Of a stretch of 64,000 bases of DNA, positions 17,101 through 29,150 are shown one piece after another. This stretch comes from Xenopus tropicalis (taxonomy: Eukaryota; Chordata; Amphibia; Anura; Pipidae). How positions within the stretch are numbered: the first letter of the stretch is position 1; every line of letters starts with the position of its first letter. The notes beneath the pieces are model-generated. The model had not been told where the DNA came from. It searched no databases and worked only from the letters and a program-made list of their open reading frames with translations. The stretch spans positions 125,503 through 189,502 of the forward strand of contig NC_030681.2 of the NCBI RefSeq assembly GCF_000004195.4, in the 5' to 3' direction. The translations under genes and the position numbers were made by a program.

Positions 17101-19104
17101 AGACTTAGGGGCCCTACTGAGAGAACTGAGGGTTTGCCTGCAGCTTGGGATTAACTCTTTATTAGCCACATTCAGGAGGAATATGGGGAGACTTAGGGGC
17201 CCTACTGGGAGAACTGAGGGTTTGCCTGCAGCTTGGGATTAACCCTTTATTAGCCACATTCAGGAGGAATATGGGGAGACTTAGGGCCCTACTGGGAGAA
17301 CTGAGGGTTTGCCTGCATTTTGGGATTAACCCTTTATTAGCCACATTCAGGAGGAATATGGGGAGACTTAGGGGCCCTATTGGGAGAACTGAGGGTTTGC
17401 CTGCAGCTTGGGATTAACCCTTTATTAGCCACATTCAGGAGGAATATGGGGAGACTTAGGGGCCCTACTGAGAGAACTGAGGGTTTGCCTGCAGCTTGGG
17501 ATTAACTCTTTATTAGCCACATTCAGGAGGAATATGGGGAGACTTAGGGGCCCTACTGGGAGAACTGAGGGTTTGCCTGCAGCTTGGGATTAACTCTTTA
17601 TTAGCCACATTCAGGAGGAATATGGGAGACTTAGGGGCCCTATTGGGAGAACTGAGGGTTTGCCTGCAGCTTGGGATTAACTCTTTATTAGCCACATTCA
17701 GGAGGAATATGGGGAGACTTAGGGGCCCTATTGGGAGAACTGAGGGTTTGCCTGCAGCTTGGGATTAACTCTTTATTAGCCACATTCAGGAGGAATATGG
17801 GAGACTTAGGGGCCCTATTGGGAGAACTGAGGGTTTGCCTGCAGCTTGGGATTAACCCTTTATTAGCCACATTCAGGAGGAATATGGGGAGACTTAGGGG
17901 CCCTATTGGGAGAACTGAGGGTTTGCCTGCAGCTTGGGATTAACTCTTTATTAGCCACATTCAGGAGGAATATGGGGAGACTTAGGGCCCTATTGGGAGA
18001 ACTGAGGGTTTGCCTGCAGCTTGGGATTAACTCTTTATTAGCCACATTCAGGAGGAATATGGGGAGACTTAGGGGCCCTATTGGGAGAACTGAGGGTTTG
18101 CCTGCAGCTTGGGATTAACCCTTTATTAGCCACATTCAGGAGGAATATGGGGAGACTTAGGGGCCCTATTGGGAGAACTGAGGGTTTGCCTGCATCTTGG
18201 GATTAACCCTTTATTAGCCACATTCAGGAGGAATATGGGGAGACTTAGGGGCCCTACTGAGAAAACTGAGGGTTTGCCTGCAGCTTGGGATTAACCCTTT
18301 ATTAGCCACATTCAGGAGGAATATGGGGAGACTTAGGGGCCCTATTGGGAGAACTGAGGGTTTGCCTGCATCTTGGGATTAACCCTTTATTAGCCACATT
18401 CAGGAGGAATATGGGGAGACTTAGGGGTCCTATTGGGAGAACTGAGGGTTTGCCTGCAGCTTGGGATTAACCCTTTATTAGCCACATTCAGGAGGAATAT
18501 GGGGAGACTTAGGGGCCCTATTGGGAGAACTGAGGGTTTGCCTGCAGCTTGGGATTAACCCTTTATTAGCCACATTCAGGAGGAATATGGGGAGACTTAG
18601 GGGCCCTATTGGGAGAACTGAGGGTTTGCCTGCAGCTTGGGATTAACTCTTTATTAGCCACATTCAGGAGGAATATGGGGAGACTTAGGGGCCCTATTGG
18701 GAGAACTGAGGGTTTGCCTGCAGCTTGGGATTAACTCTTTATTAGCCACATTCAGGAGGAATATGGGGAGACTTAGGGGCCCTATTGGGAGAACTGAGGG
18801 TTTGCCTGCAGCTTGGGATTAACCCTTTATTAGCCACATTCAGGAGGAATATGGGGAGACTTAGGGGCCCTATTGGGAGAACTGAGGGTTTGCCTGCAGC
18901 TTGGGATTAACCCTTTATTAGCCACATTCAGGAAGAATATGGGGAGACTTAGGGGCCCTATTGGGAGAACTGAGGGTTTGCCTGCATCTTGGGATTAACC
19001 CTTTATTAGCCACATTCAGGAGGAATATGGGGAGACTTAGGGGCCCTACTGGGAGAACTGAGGGTTTGCCTGCAGCTTGGGATTAACTCTTTATTAGCCA
19101 CATT
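14113..19104. repeat. 88-bp minisatellite with a sense-strand AATAAA in each unit
   Basis: About 57 units of 87-88 bp, highly uniform. Plus-strand order: CTTAGGGGCCCTATTGGGAG, AACTGAGGGTTTGCCTGCAG, CTTGGGATTAACYCTTTATT, AGCCACATTCAGGAGGAATA, TGGGGAGA. Variant sites (CTC or CCC before TTTATT, CAG or CAT before CTTGGG, ATT or ACT before GGGAG) are shuffled between units, as expected from unequal exchange. It fills most of the intron between the last kinase exon and the SAM exon. On the sense strand CTTTATT reads AATAAAG. Confidence 0.97.
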
Positions 19105-19193
19105 GGGGCAGGGGCACTTACTGGGGCTCACACTGATTATATACCCGGGTATGTAGGGCTACAGTTAATGCCCCACAGTGGGGGGGGACGTAC

Positions 19194-19387
19194 CCTGAGG
19201 AGAGCGGCGCTACCGCCTTTAACGTGTTGGGGTTGCGGATCATTTTATCCAGCGTGTTGACGATTTGGCCGAACTTGGGCCGGTGGTTGCGGTCCTTCTG
19301 CCAGCAGTCCAGCATGAGTTGGTGCAGGGCGTTGGGGCAGTCCATAGGGGGCGGCAGGCGGTAGTCTTGCTCGATGGCGTTAATAAC
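19194..19387 (-). CDS. ephb2: ephb2 exon: kinase C-lobe end
   Basis: A 194-base exon reading [64 protein letters not shown] plus two bases. [12 protein letters not shown] holds the conserved Arg that closes the kinase fold. The acceptor is CACTGCAG and the donor is GTACGT. This is the last kinase exon; the next exon codes the SAM domain. Confidence 0.97.
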
Positions 19388-19461
19388 CTGCAGTGAGGGG
19401 ATAAAGGCCTCAGGGTTAGTCTCTATGGAAACCGCGGGGATAGCTTGGGCCAATGGGTTGA

Positions 19462-19485
19462 GACCAAAGGGATTCTGGGAACAAA
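19462..19485 (+). repeat. 24-bp inverted repeat, left copy
   Basis: GACCAAAGGGATTCTGGGAA plus CAAA, four bases outside the TTAA end of the MITE. Perfect inverted match to 28864-28887. Confidence 0.9.
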
Positions 19486-19556
19486 TTCCTTAAAGGAACA
19501 GTAACACTAAAATATGAAAGAGCTTTAAAGTAATAAATATATAATACCCTGTTGCC

Positions 19557-22500
19557 CTGCACTGGTAAAACTGGTGTGTTTGCTACAGTAACACTACTAT
19601 AATTTATATAATAAGCTGCTGTGTAGCCCCGGGGGCAGCCATTCCTGCACTGGTACAGCTGGGGTGTTTGCTACAGAAACCCTACTATAGTTTATATAAA
19701 TACCCCGCTGTGTAGCCCCGGGGGCAGCCATTCCTGCACTGGTACAGCTGGGGTGTTTGCTACAGAAACCCTACTATAGTTTATATAAATACCCCGCTGT
19801 GTAGCCCCGGGGCAGCCATTCCTGCACCGGTACAGCTGGGGTGTTTGCTACAGAAACCCTACTATAGTTTATATAAATACCCCGCTGTGTAGCCCCGGGG
19901 GCAGCCATTCCTGCACCGGTACAGCTGGGGTGTTTGCTACAGAAACCCTACTATAGTTTATATAAATACCCCGCTGTGTAGCCCCGGGGGCAGCCATTCC
20001 TGCGCTGGTACAGCTGGGGTGTTTGCTACAGAAACCCTACTATAGTTTATATAAATACCCCGCTGTGTAGCCCCGGGGGCAGCCATTCCTGCACCGGTAC
20101 AGCTGGGGTGTTTGCTACAGAAACCCTACTATAGTTTATATAAATACCCCGCTGTGTAGCCCCGGGGGCAGCCATTCCTGCACCGGTACAGCTGGGGTGT
20201 TTGCTACAGAAACCCTACTATAGTTTATATAAATACCCCGCTGTGTAGCCCCGGGGGCAGCCATTCCTGCACTGGTACAGCTGGGGTGTTTGCTACAGAA
20301 ACCCTACTATAGTTTATATAAATACCCCGCTGTGTAGCCCCGGGGGCAGCCATTCCTGCACCGGTACAGCTGGGGTGTTTGCTACAGAAACCCTACTATA
20401 GTTTATATAAATACCCCGCTGTGTAGCCCCGGGGGCAGCCATTCCTGCACCGGTACAGCTGGGGTGTTTGCTACAGAAACCCTACTATAGTTTATATAAA
20501 TACCCCGCTGTGTAGCCCCGGGGCAGCCATTCCTGCACCGGTACAGCTGGGGTGTTTGCTACAGAAACCCTACTATAGTTTATATAAATACCCCGCTGTG
20601 TAGCCCCGGGGGCAGCCATTCCTGCACTGGTACAGCTGGGGTGTTTGCTACAGAAACCCTACTATAGTTTATATAAATACCCCGCTGTGTAGCCCCGGGG
20701 GCAGCCGTTCCTGCACTGGTACAGCTGGGGTGTTTGCTACAGAAACCCTACTATAGTTTATATAAATACCCCGCTGTGTAGCCCCGGGGGCAGCCATTCC
20801 TGCACTGGTACAGCTGGGGTGTTTGCTACAGAAACCCTACTATAGTTTATATAAATACCCCGCTGTGTAGCCCCGGGGGCAGCCATTCCTGCACTGGTAC
20901 AGCTGGGGTGTTTGCTACAGAAACCCTACTATAGTTTATATAAATACCCCGCTGTGTAGCCCCGGGGGCAGCCATTCCTGCACTGGTACAGCTGGGGTGT
21001 TTGCTACAGAAACCCTACTATAGTTTATATAAATACCCCGCTGTGTAGCCCCGGGGGCAGCCATTCCTGCACCGGTACAGCTGGGGTGTTTGCTACAGAA
21101 ACCCTACTATAGTTTATATAAATACCCCGCTGTGTAGCCCCGGGGGCAGCCATTCCTGCACTGGTACAGCTGGGGTGTTTGCTACAGAAACCCTACTATA
21201 GTTTATATAAATACCCCGCTGTGTAGCCCCGGGGGCAGCCATTCCTGCACTGGTACAGCTGGGGTGTTTGCTACAGAAACCCTACTATAGTTTATATAAA
21301 TACCCCGCTGTGTAGCCCCGGGGGCAGCCATTCCTGCACTGGTACAGCTGGGGTGTTTGCTACAGAAACCCTACTATAGTTTATATAAATACCCCGCTGT
21401 GTAGCCCCGGGGGCAGCCATTCCTGCACCGGTACAGCTGGGGTGTTTGCTACAGAAACCCTACTATAGTTTATATAAATACCCCGCTGTGTAGCCCCGGG
21501 GGCAGCCGTTCCTGCACCGGTACAGCTGGGGTGTTTGCTACAGAAACCCTACTATAGTTTATATAAATACCCCGCTGTGTAGCCCCGGGGGCAGCCATTC
21601 CTGCACTGGTACAGCTGGGGTGTTTGCTACAGAAACCCTACTATAGTTTATATAAATACCCCGCTGTGTAGCCCCGGGGGCAGCCATTCCTGCACTGGTA
21701 CAGCTGGGGTGTTTGCTACAGAAACCCTACTATAGTTTATATAAATACCCCGCTGTGTAGCCCCGGGGGCAGCCATTCCTGCACTGGTACAGCTGGGGTG
21801 TTTGCTACAGAAACCCTACTATAGTTTATATAAATACCCCGCTGTGTAGCCCCGGGGGCAGCCGTTCCTGCACTGGTACAGCTGGGGTGTTTGCTACAGA
21901 AACCCTACTATAGTTTATATAAATACCCCGCTGTGTAGCCCCGGGGGCAGCCGTTCCTGCACTGGTACAGCTGGGGTGTTTGCTACAGAAACCCTACTAT
22001 AGTTTATATAAATACCCCGCTGTGTAGCCCCGGGGGCAGCCATTCCTGCACTGGTACAGCTGGGGTGTTTGCTACAGAAACCCTACTATAGTTTATATAA
22101 ATACCCCGCTGTGTAGCCCCGGGGGCAGCCATTCCTGCACTGGTACAGCTGGGGTGTTTGCTACAGAAACCCTACTATAGTTTATATAAATACCCCGCTG
22201 TGTAGCCCCGGGGGCAGCCATTCCTGCACTGGTACAGCTGGGGTGTTTGCTACAGAAACCCTACTATAGTTTATATAAATACCCCGCTGTGTAGCCCCGG
22301 GGGCAGCCATTCCTGCACCGGTACAGCTGGGGTGTTTGCTACAGAAACCCTACTATAGTTTATATAAATACCCCGCTGTGTAGCCCCGGGGGCAGCCATT
22401 CCTGCGCTGGTACAGCTGGGGTGTTTGCTACAGAAACCCTACTATAGTTTATATAAATACCCCGCTGTGTAGCCCCGGGGCAGCCATTCCTGCACCGGTA

Positions 22501-25500
22501 CAGCTGGGGTGTTTGCTACAGAAACCCTACTATAGTTTATATAAATACCCCGCTGTGTAGCCCCGGGGCAGCCATTCCTGCACCGGTACAGCTGGGGTGT
22601 TTGCTACAGAAACCCTACTATAGTTTATATAAATACCCCGCTGTGTAGCCCCGGGGGCAGCCATTCCTGCACTGGTACAGCTGGGGTGTTTGCTACAGAA
22701 ACCCTACTATAGTTTATATAAATACCCCGCTGTGTAGCCCCGGGGGCAGCCATTCCTGCACCGGTACAGCTGGGGTGTTTGCTACAGAAACCCTACTATA
22801 GTTTATATAAATACCCCGCTGTGTAGCCCCGGGGGCAGCCATTCCTGCACCGGTACAGCTGGGGTGTTTGCTACAGAAACCCTACTATAGTTTATATAAA
22901 TACCCCGCTGTGTAGCCCCGGGGGCAGCCATTCCTGCACCGGTACAGCTGGGGTGTTTGCTACAGAAACCCTACTATAGTTTATATAAATACCCCGCTGT
23001 GTAGCCCCGGGGGCAGCCATTCCTGCACTGGTACAGCTGGGGTGTTTGCTACAGAAACCCTACTATAGTTTATATAAATACCCCGCTGTGTAGCCCCGGG
23101 GGCAGCCATTCCTGCACTGGTACAGCTGGGGTGTTTGCTACAGAAACCCTACTATAGTTTATATAAATACCCCGCTGTGTAGCCCCGGGGCAGCCGTTCC
23201 TGCACTGGTACAGCTGGGGTGTTTGCTACAGAAACCCTACTATAGTTTATATAAATACCCCGCTGTGTAGCCCCGGGGGCAGCCATTCCTGCACCGGTAC
23301 AGCTGGGGTGTTTGCTACAGAAACCCTACTATAGTTTATATAAATACCCCGCTGTGTAGCCCCGGGGGCAGCCATTCCTGCACCGGTACAGCTGGGGTGT
23401 TTGCTACAGAAACCCTACTATAGTTTATATAAATACCCCGCTGTGTAGCCCCGGGGGCAGCCATTCCTGCACTGGTACAGCTGGGGTGTTTGCTACAGAA
23501 ACCCTACTATAGTTTATATAAATACCCCGCTGTGTAGCCCCGGGGGCAGCCGTTCCTGCACCGGTACAGCTGGGGTGTTTGCTACAGAAACCCTACTATA
23601 GTTTATATAAATACCCCGCTGTGTAGCCCCGGGGGCAGCCATTCCTGCACTGGTACAGCTGGGGTGTTTGCTACAGAAACCCTACTATAGTTTATATAAA
23701 TACCCCGCTGTGTAGCCCCGGGGGCAGCCATTCCTGCACTGGTACAGCTGGGGTGTTTGCTACAGAAACCCTACTATAGTTTATATAAATACCCCGCTGT
23801 GTAGCCCCGGGGGCAGCCATTCCTGCACTGGTACAGCTGGGGTGTTTGCTACAGAAACCCTACTATAGTTTATATAAATACCCCGCTGTGTAGCCCCGGG
23901 GGCAGCCATTCCTGCACTGGTACAGCTGGGGTGTTTGCTACAGAAACCCTACTATAGTTTATATAAATACCCCGCTGTGTAGCCCCGGGGGCAGCCATTC
24001 CTGCACTGGTACAGCTGGGGTGTTTGCTACAGAAACCCTACTATAGTTTATATAAATACCCCGCTGTGTAGCCCCGGGGGCAGCCATTCCTGCACCGGTA
24101 CAGCTGGGGTGTTTGCTACAGAAACCCTACTATAGTTTATATAAATACCCCGCTGTGTAGCCCCGGGGGCAGCCATTCCTGCACCGGTACAGCTGGGGTG
24201 TTTGCTACAGAAACCCTACTATAGTTTATATAAATACCCCGCTGTGTAGCCCCGGGGGCAGCCATTCCTGCACTGGTACAGCTGGGGTGTTTGCTACAGA
24301 AACCCTACTATAGTTTATATAAATACCCCGCTGTGTAGCCCCGGGGGCAGCCATTCCTGCACTGGTACAGCTGGGGTGTTTGCTACAGAAACCCTACTAT
24401 AGTTTATATAAATACCCCGCTGTGTAGCCCCGGGGGCAGCCATTCCTGCACTGGTACAGCTGGGGTGTTTGCTACAGAAACCCTACTATAGTTTATATAA
24501 ATACCCCGCTGTGTAGCCCCGGGGCAGCCATTCCTGCACTGGTACAGCTGGGGTGTTTGCTACAGAAACCCTACTATAGTTTATATAAATACCCCGCTGT
24601 GTAGCCCCGGGGGCAGCCATTCCTGCACCGGTAAAGCTGGGGTGTTTGCTACAGAAACCCTACTATAGTTTATATAAATACCCCGCTGTGTAGCCCCGGG
24701 GGCAGCCATTCCTGCACCGGTACAGCTGGGGTGTTTGCTACAGAAACCCTACTATAGTTTATATAAATACCCCGCTGTGTAGCCCCGGGGGCAGCCGTTC
24801 CTGCACCGGTACAGCTGGGGTGTTTGCTACAGAAACCCTACTATAGTTTATATAAATACCCCGCTGTGTAGCCCCGGGGGCAGCCATTCCTGCACTGGTA
24901 CAGCTGGGGTGTTTGCTACAGAAACCCTACTATAGTTTATATAAATACCCCGCTGTGTAGCCCCGGGGGCAGCCATTCCTGCACTGGTACAGCTGGGGTG
25001 TTTGCTACAGAAACCCTACTATAGTTTATATAAATACCCCGCTGTGTAGCCCCGGGGGCAGCCATTCCTGCACTGGTACAGCTGGGGTGTTTGCTACAGA
25101 AACCCTACTATAGTTTATATAAATACCCCGCTGTGTAGCCCCGGGGGCAGCCGTTCCTGCACTGGTACAGCTGGGGTGTTTGCTACAGAAACCCTACTAT
25201 AGTTTATATAAATACCCCGCTGTGTAGCCCCGGGGGCAGCCATTCCTGCACTGGTACAGCTGGGGTGTTTGCTACAGAAACCCTACTATAGTTTATATAA
25301 ATACCCCGCTGTGTAGCCCCGGGGCAGCCATTCCTGCACTGGTACAGCTGGGGTGTTTGCTACAGAAACCCTACTATAGTTTATATAAATACCCCGCTGT
25401 GTAGCCCCGGGGGCAGCCATTCCTGCACTGGTACAGCTGGGGTGTTTGCTACAGAAACCCTACTATAGTTTATATAAATACCCCGCTGTGTAGCCCCGGG

Positions 25501-27290
25501 GGCAGCCATTCCTGCACCGGTACAGCTGGGGTGTTTGCTACAGAAACCCTACTATAGTTTATATAAATACCCCGCTGTGTAGCCCCGGGGGCAGCCATTC
25601 CTGCACTGGTACAGCTGGGGTGTTTGCTACAGAAACCCTACTATAGTTTATATAAATACCCCGCTGTGTAGCCCCGGGGGCAGCCATTCCTGCACTGGTA
25701 CAGCTGGGGTGTTTGCTACAGAAACCCTACTATAGTTTATATAAATACCCCGCTGTGTAGCCCCGGGGCAGCCATTCCTGCACTGGTACAGCTGGGGTGT
25801 TTGCTACAGAAACCCTACTATAGTTTATTTAAATACCCCGCTGTGTAGCCCCGGGGGCAGCCATTCCTGCACCGGTACAGCTGGGGTGTTTGCTACAGAA
25901 ACCCTACTATAGTTTATATAAATACCCCGCTGTGTAGCCCCGGGGGCAGCCATTCCTGCACCGGTACAGCTGGGGTGTTTGCTACAGAAACCCTACTATA
26001 GTTTATATAAATACCCCGCTGTGTAGCCCCGGGGGCAGCCGTTCCTGCACCGGTACAGCTGGGGTGTTTGCTACAGAAACCCTACTATAGTTTATATAAA
26101 TACCCCGCTGTGTAGCCCCGGGGGCAGCCATTCCTGCACTGGTACAGCTGGGGTGTTTGCTACAGAAACCCTACTATAGTTTATATAAATACCCCGCTGT
26201 GTAGCCCCGGGGGCAGCCATTCCTGCACTGGTACAGCTGGGGTGTTTGCTACAGAAACCCTACTATAGTTTATATAAATACCCCGCTGTGTAGCCCCGGG
26301 GGCAGCCATTCCTGCACTGGTACAGCTGGGGTGTTTGCTACAGAAACCCTACTATAGTTTATATAAATACCCCGCTGTGTAGCCCCGGGGGCAGCCGTTC
26401 CTGCACTGGTACAGCTGGGGTGTTTGCTACAGAAACCCTACTATAGTTTATATAAATACCCCGCTGTGTAGCCCCGGGGGCAGCCATTCCTGCACTGGTA
26501 CAGCTGGGGTGTTTGCTACAGAAACCCTACTATAGTTTATATAAATACCCCGCTGTGTAGCCCCGGGGGCAGCCATTCCTGCACTGGTACAGCTGGGGTG
26601 TTTGCTACAGAAACCCTACTATAGTTTATATAAATACCCCGCTGTGTAGCCCCGGGGGCAGCCATTCCTGCACTGGTACAGCTGGGGTGTTTGCTACAGA
26701 AACCCTACTATAGTTTATATAAATACCCCGCTGTGTAGCCCCAGGGGCAGCCATTCCTGCACTGGTACAGCTGGGGTGTTTGCTACAGAAACCCTACTAT
26801 AGTTTATATAAATACCCCGCTGTGTAGCCCCGGGGGCAGCCATTCCTGCACTGGTACAGCTGGGGTGTTTGCTACAGAAACCCTACTATAGTTTATATAA
26901 ATACCCCGCTGTGTAGCCCCGGGGGCAGCCGTTCCTGCACTGGTACAGCTGGGGTGTTTGCTACAGAAACCCTACTATAGTTTATATAAATACCCCGCTG
27001 TGTAGCCCCGGGGGCAGCCGTTCCTGCACTGGTACAGCTGGGGTGTTTGCTACAGAAACCCTACTATAGTTTATATAAATACCCCGCTGTGTAGCCCCGG
27101 GGGCAGCCATTCCTGCACTGGTACAGCTGGGGTGTTTGCTACAGAAACCCTACTATAGTTTATATAAATACCCCGCTGTGTAGCCCCGGGGGCAGCCATT
27201 CCTGCACTGGTACAGCTGGGGTGTTTGCTACAGAAACCCTACTATAGTTTATATAAATACCCCGCTGTGTAGCCCCGGGGGCAGCCGTTC
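19557..27290 (+). repeat. 89-bp array, left arm of the MITE
   Basis: About 87 head-to-tail units of 88-89 bp: CTGCACTGGTACAGCTGGGG, TGTTTGCTACAGAAACCCTA, CTATAGTTTATATAAATACC, CCGCTGTGTAGCCCCGGGGG, CAGCCATTC. The first unit is an older variant (GTAAAACTGGTGTG, ATAAGCTGCTGTG). Rare variants show a 14-unit higher-order block: CAGCCGTTCCTGCACCGG near 24791 and 26035, and CCGTTCCTGCACTGG near 25147 and 26391, both 1244 bp apart. Each unit contains TATATAAA. Confidence 0.96.
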
Positions 27291-27406
27291 AAGCTGGAAA
27301 AAAGGAGAAAAGGCACAGGTTACATAGCAGATAACAGATAAAACACCATTGTATTCTACAGAACTTATCTGTTATCTGCTATGTAACCTGTGCCTTTTCT
27401 CCTTTG

Positions 27407-28735
27407 AATGGCTGCCCCGGGGCTACACAGCGGGGTATTTATATAAACTATAGTAGGGTTTCTGTAGCAAACACCCCAGCTGTACCGGTGCAGGAATGGC
27501 TGCCCCCGGGGCTACACAGCGGGGTATTTATATAAACTATAGTAGGGTTTCTGTAGCAAACACCCCAGCTGTACCAGTGCAGGAATGGCTGCCCCCGGGC
27601 TACACAGCGGGGTATTTATATAAACTATAGTAGGGTTTCTGTAGCAAACACCCCAGCTGTACCAGTGCAGGAATGGCTGCCCCCGGGGCTACACAGCGGG
27701 GTATTTATATAAACTATAGTAGGGTTTCTGTAGCAAACACCCCAGCTGTACCGGTGCAGGAATGGCTGCCCCGGGGCTACACAGCGGGGTATTTATATAA
27801 ACTATAGTAGGGTTTCTGTAGCAAACACCCCAGCTGTACCAGTGCAGGAATGGCTGCCCCCGGGGCTACACAGCGGGGTATTTATATAAACTATAGTAGG
27901 GTTTCTGTAGCAAACACCCCAGCTGTACCAGTGCAGGAATGGCTGCCCCCGGGGCTACACAGCGGGGTATTTATATAAACTATAGTAGGGTTTCTGTAGC
28001 AAACACCCCAGCTGTACCGGTGCAGGAATGGCTGCCCCCGGGGCTACACAGCGGGGTATTTATATAAACTATAGTAGGGTTTCTGTAGCAAACACCCCAG
28101 CTGTACCAGTGCAGGAATGGCTGCCCCCGGGGCTACACAGCGGGGTATTTATATAAACTATAGTAGGGTTTCTGTAGCAAACACCCCAGCTGTACCGGTG
28201 CAGGAATGGCTGCCCCGGGGCTACACAGCGGGGTATTTATATAAACTATAGTAGGGTTTCTGTAGCAAACACCCCAGCTGTACCAGTGCAGGAATGGCTG
28301 CCCCCGGGGCTACACAGCGGGGTATTTATATAAACTATAGTAGGGTTTCTGTAGCAAACACCCCAGCTGTACCAGTGCAGGAATGGCTGCCCCCGGGGCT
28401 ACACAGCGGGGTATTTATATAAACTATAGTAGGGTTACTGTAGCAAACACCCCAGCTGTACCAGTGCAGGAATGGCTGCCCCCGGGGCTACACAGCGGGG
28501 TATTTATATAAACTATAGTAGGGTTTCTGTAGCAAACACCCCAGCTGTACCAGTGCAGGAATGGCTGCCCCCGGGGCTACACAGCGGGGTATTTATATAA
28601 ACTATAGTAGGGTTTCTGTAGCAAACACCCCAGCTGTACCAGTGCAGGAATGGCTGCCCCCGGGGCTACACAGCGGGGTATTTATATAAACTATAGTAGG
28701 GTTTCTGAAGTAAACACACAACTTTTACCAGTGCA
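27407..28735 (-). repeat. 89-bp array, right arm of the MITE (inverted)
   Basis: About 15 units of the same 89-bp sequence in opposite orientation. They share the derived features of the left-arm array (CAGCTGGGGTG, ATAAATACCCCGC) and the same CACTGG/CACCGG variation. The outermost unit is the older variant (ACAACTTTTACCAGTGCAGG). Confidence 0.96.
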
Positions 28736-28863
28736 GGCAACAGCACATTATATTTTAGTTACTTTTATACACTTTCATTTTTTGGTGTTACTGTTCCTTT
28801 AAGGCTCTTAGAAAAGTCCCATTTCCATGGGTTTATCCTATAGGCTAAGGCTCACCCACTGGG

Positions 28864-28887
28864 TTTGTTCCCAGAATCCCTTTGGTC
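28864..28887 (-). repeat. 24-bp inverted repeat, right copy
   Basis: Reverse complement of 19462-19485, 61 bases outside the right TTAA end of the MITE and 24 bases from the kinase exon at 28912. Confidence 0.9.
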
Positions 28888-28896
28888 CATTCATCA

Positions 28897-29094
<198 letters not shown>

Positions 29095-29150
29095 CTACAA
29101 ACCCCTGAGGCACCGCCGCCCTGGGGCAGCCGGGAGCTGATTACAGACTC

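Larger units (their letters stand above)
19490..28802. mobile_element. giant palindromic TTAA MITE (T2/Kolobok-like) with expanded arms
   Basis: Left end TTAAAGGAACAGTAACACTA at 19490; right end is the inverted counterpart ending CTGTTCCTTTAA at 28802. Terminal inverted repeats of about 95 bp with mismatches; TTAA at both ends is the likely target duplication. The centre is a 38-bp perfect inverted repeat (27304-27341 with 27365-27402) around a 23-bp loop. From memory this is a common Xenopus non-autonomous palindromic element, normally a few hundred bp. Here each arm contains a tandem array of an 89-bp piece of the element. No transposase gene is present. Confidence 0.88.

Noticed and set aside
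14113..19104. CRISPR-like regular repeat
   Set aside because: Units are contiguous with no unique spacers, and the sequence is a vertebrate intron. The same holds for all arrays here.
19557..28735. TATATAAA in each 89-bp unit as bidirectional promoters
   Set aside because: The motif comes from the parent MITE and no initiator or GC-box context is seen; no reason to call about 100 promoters.
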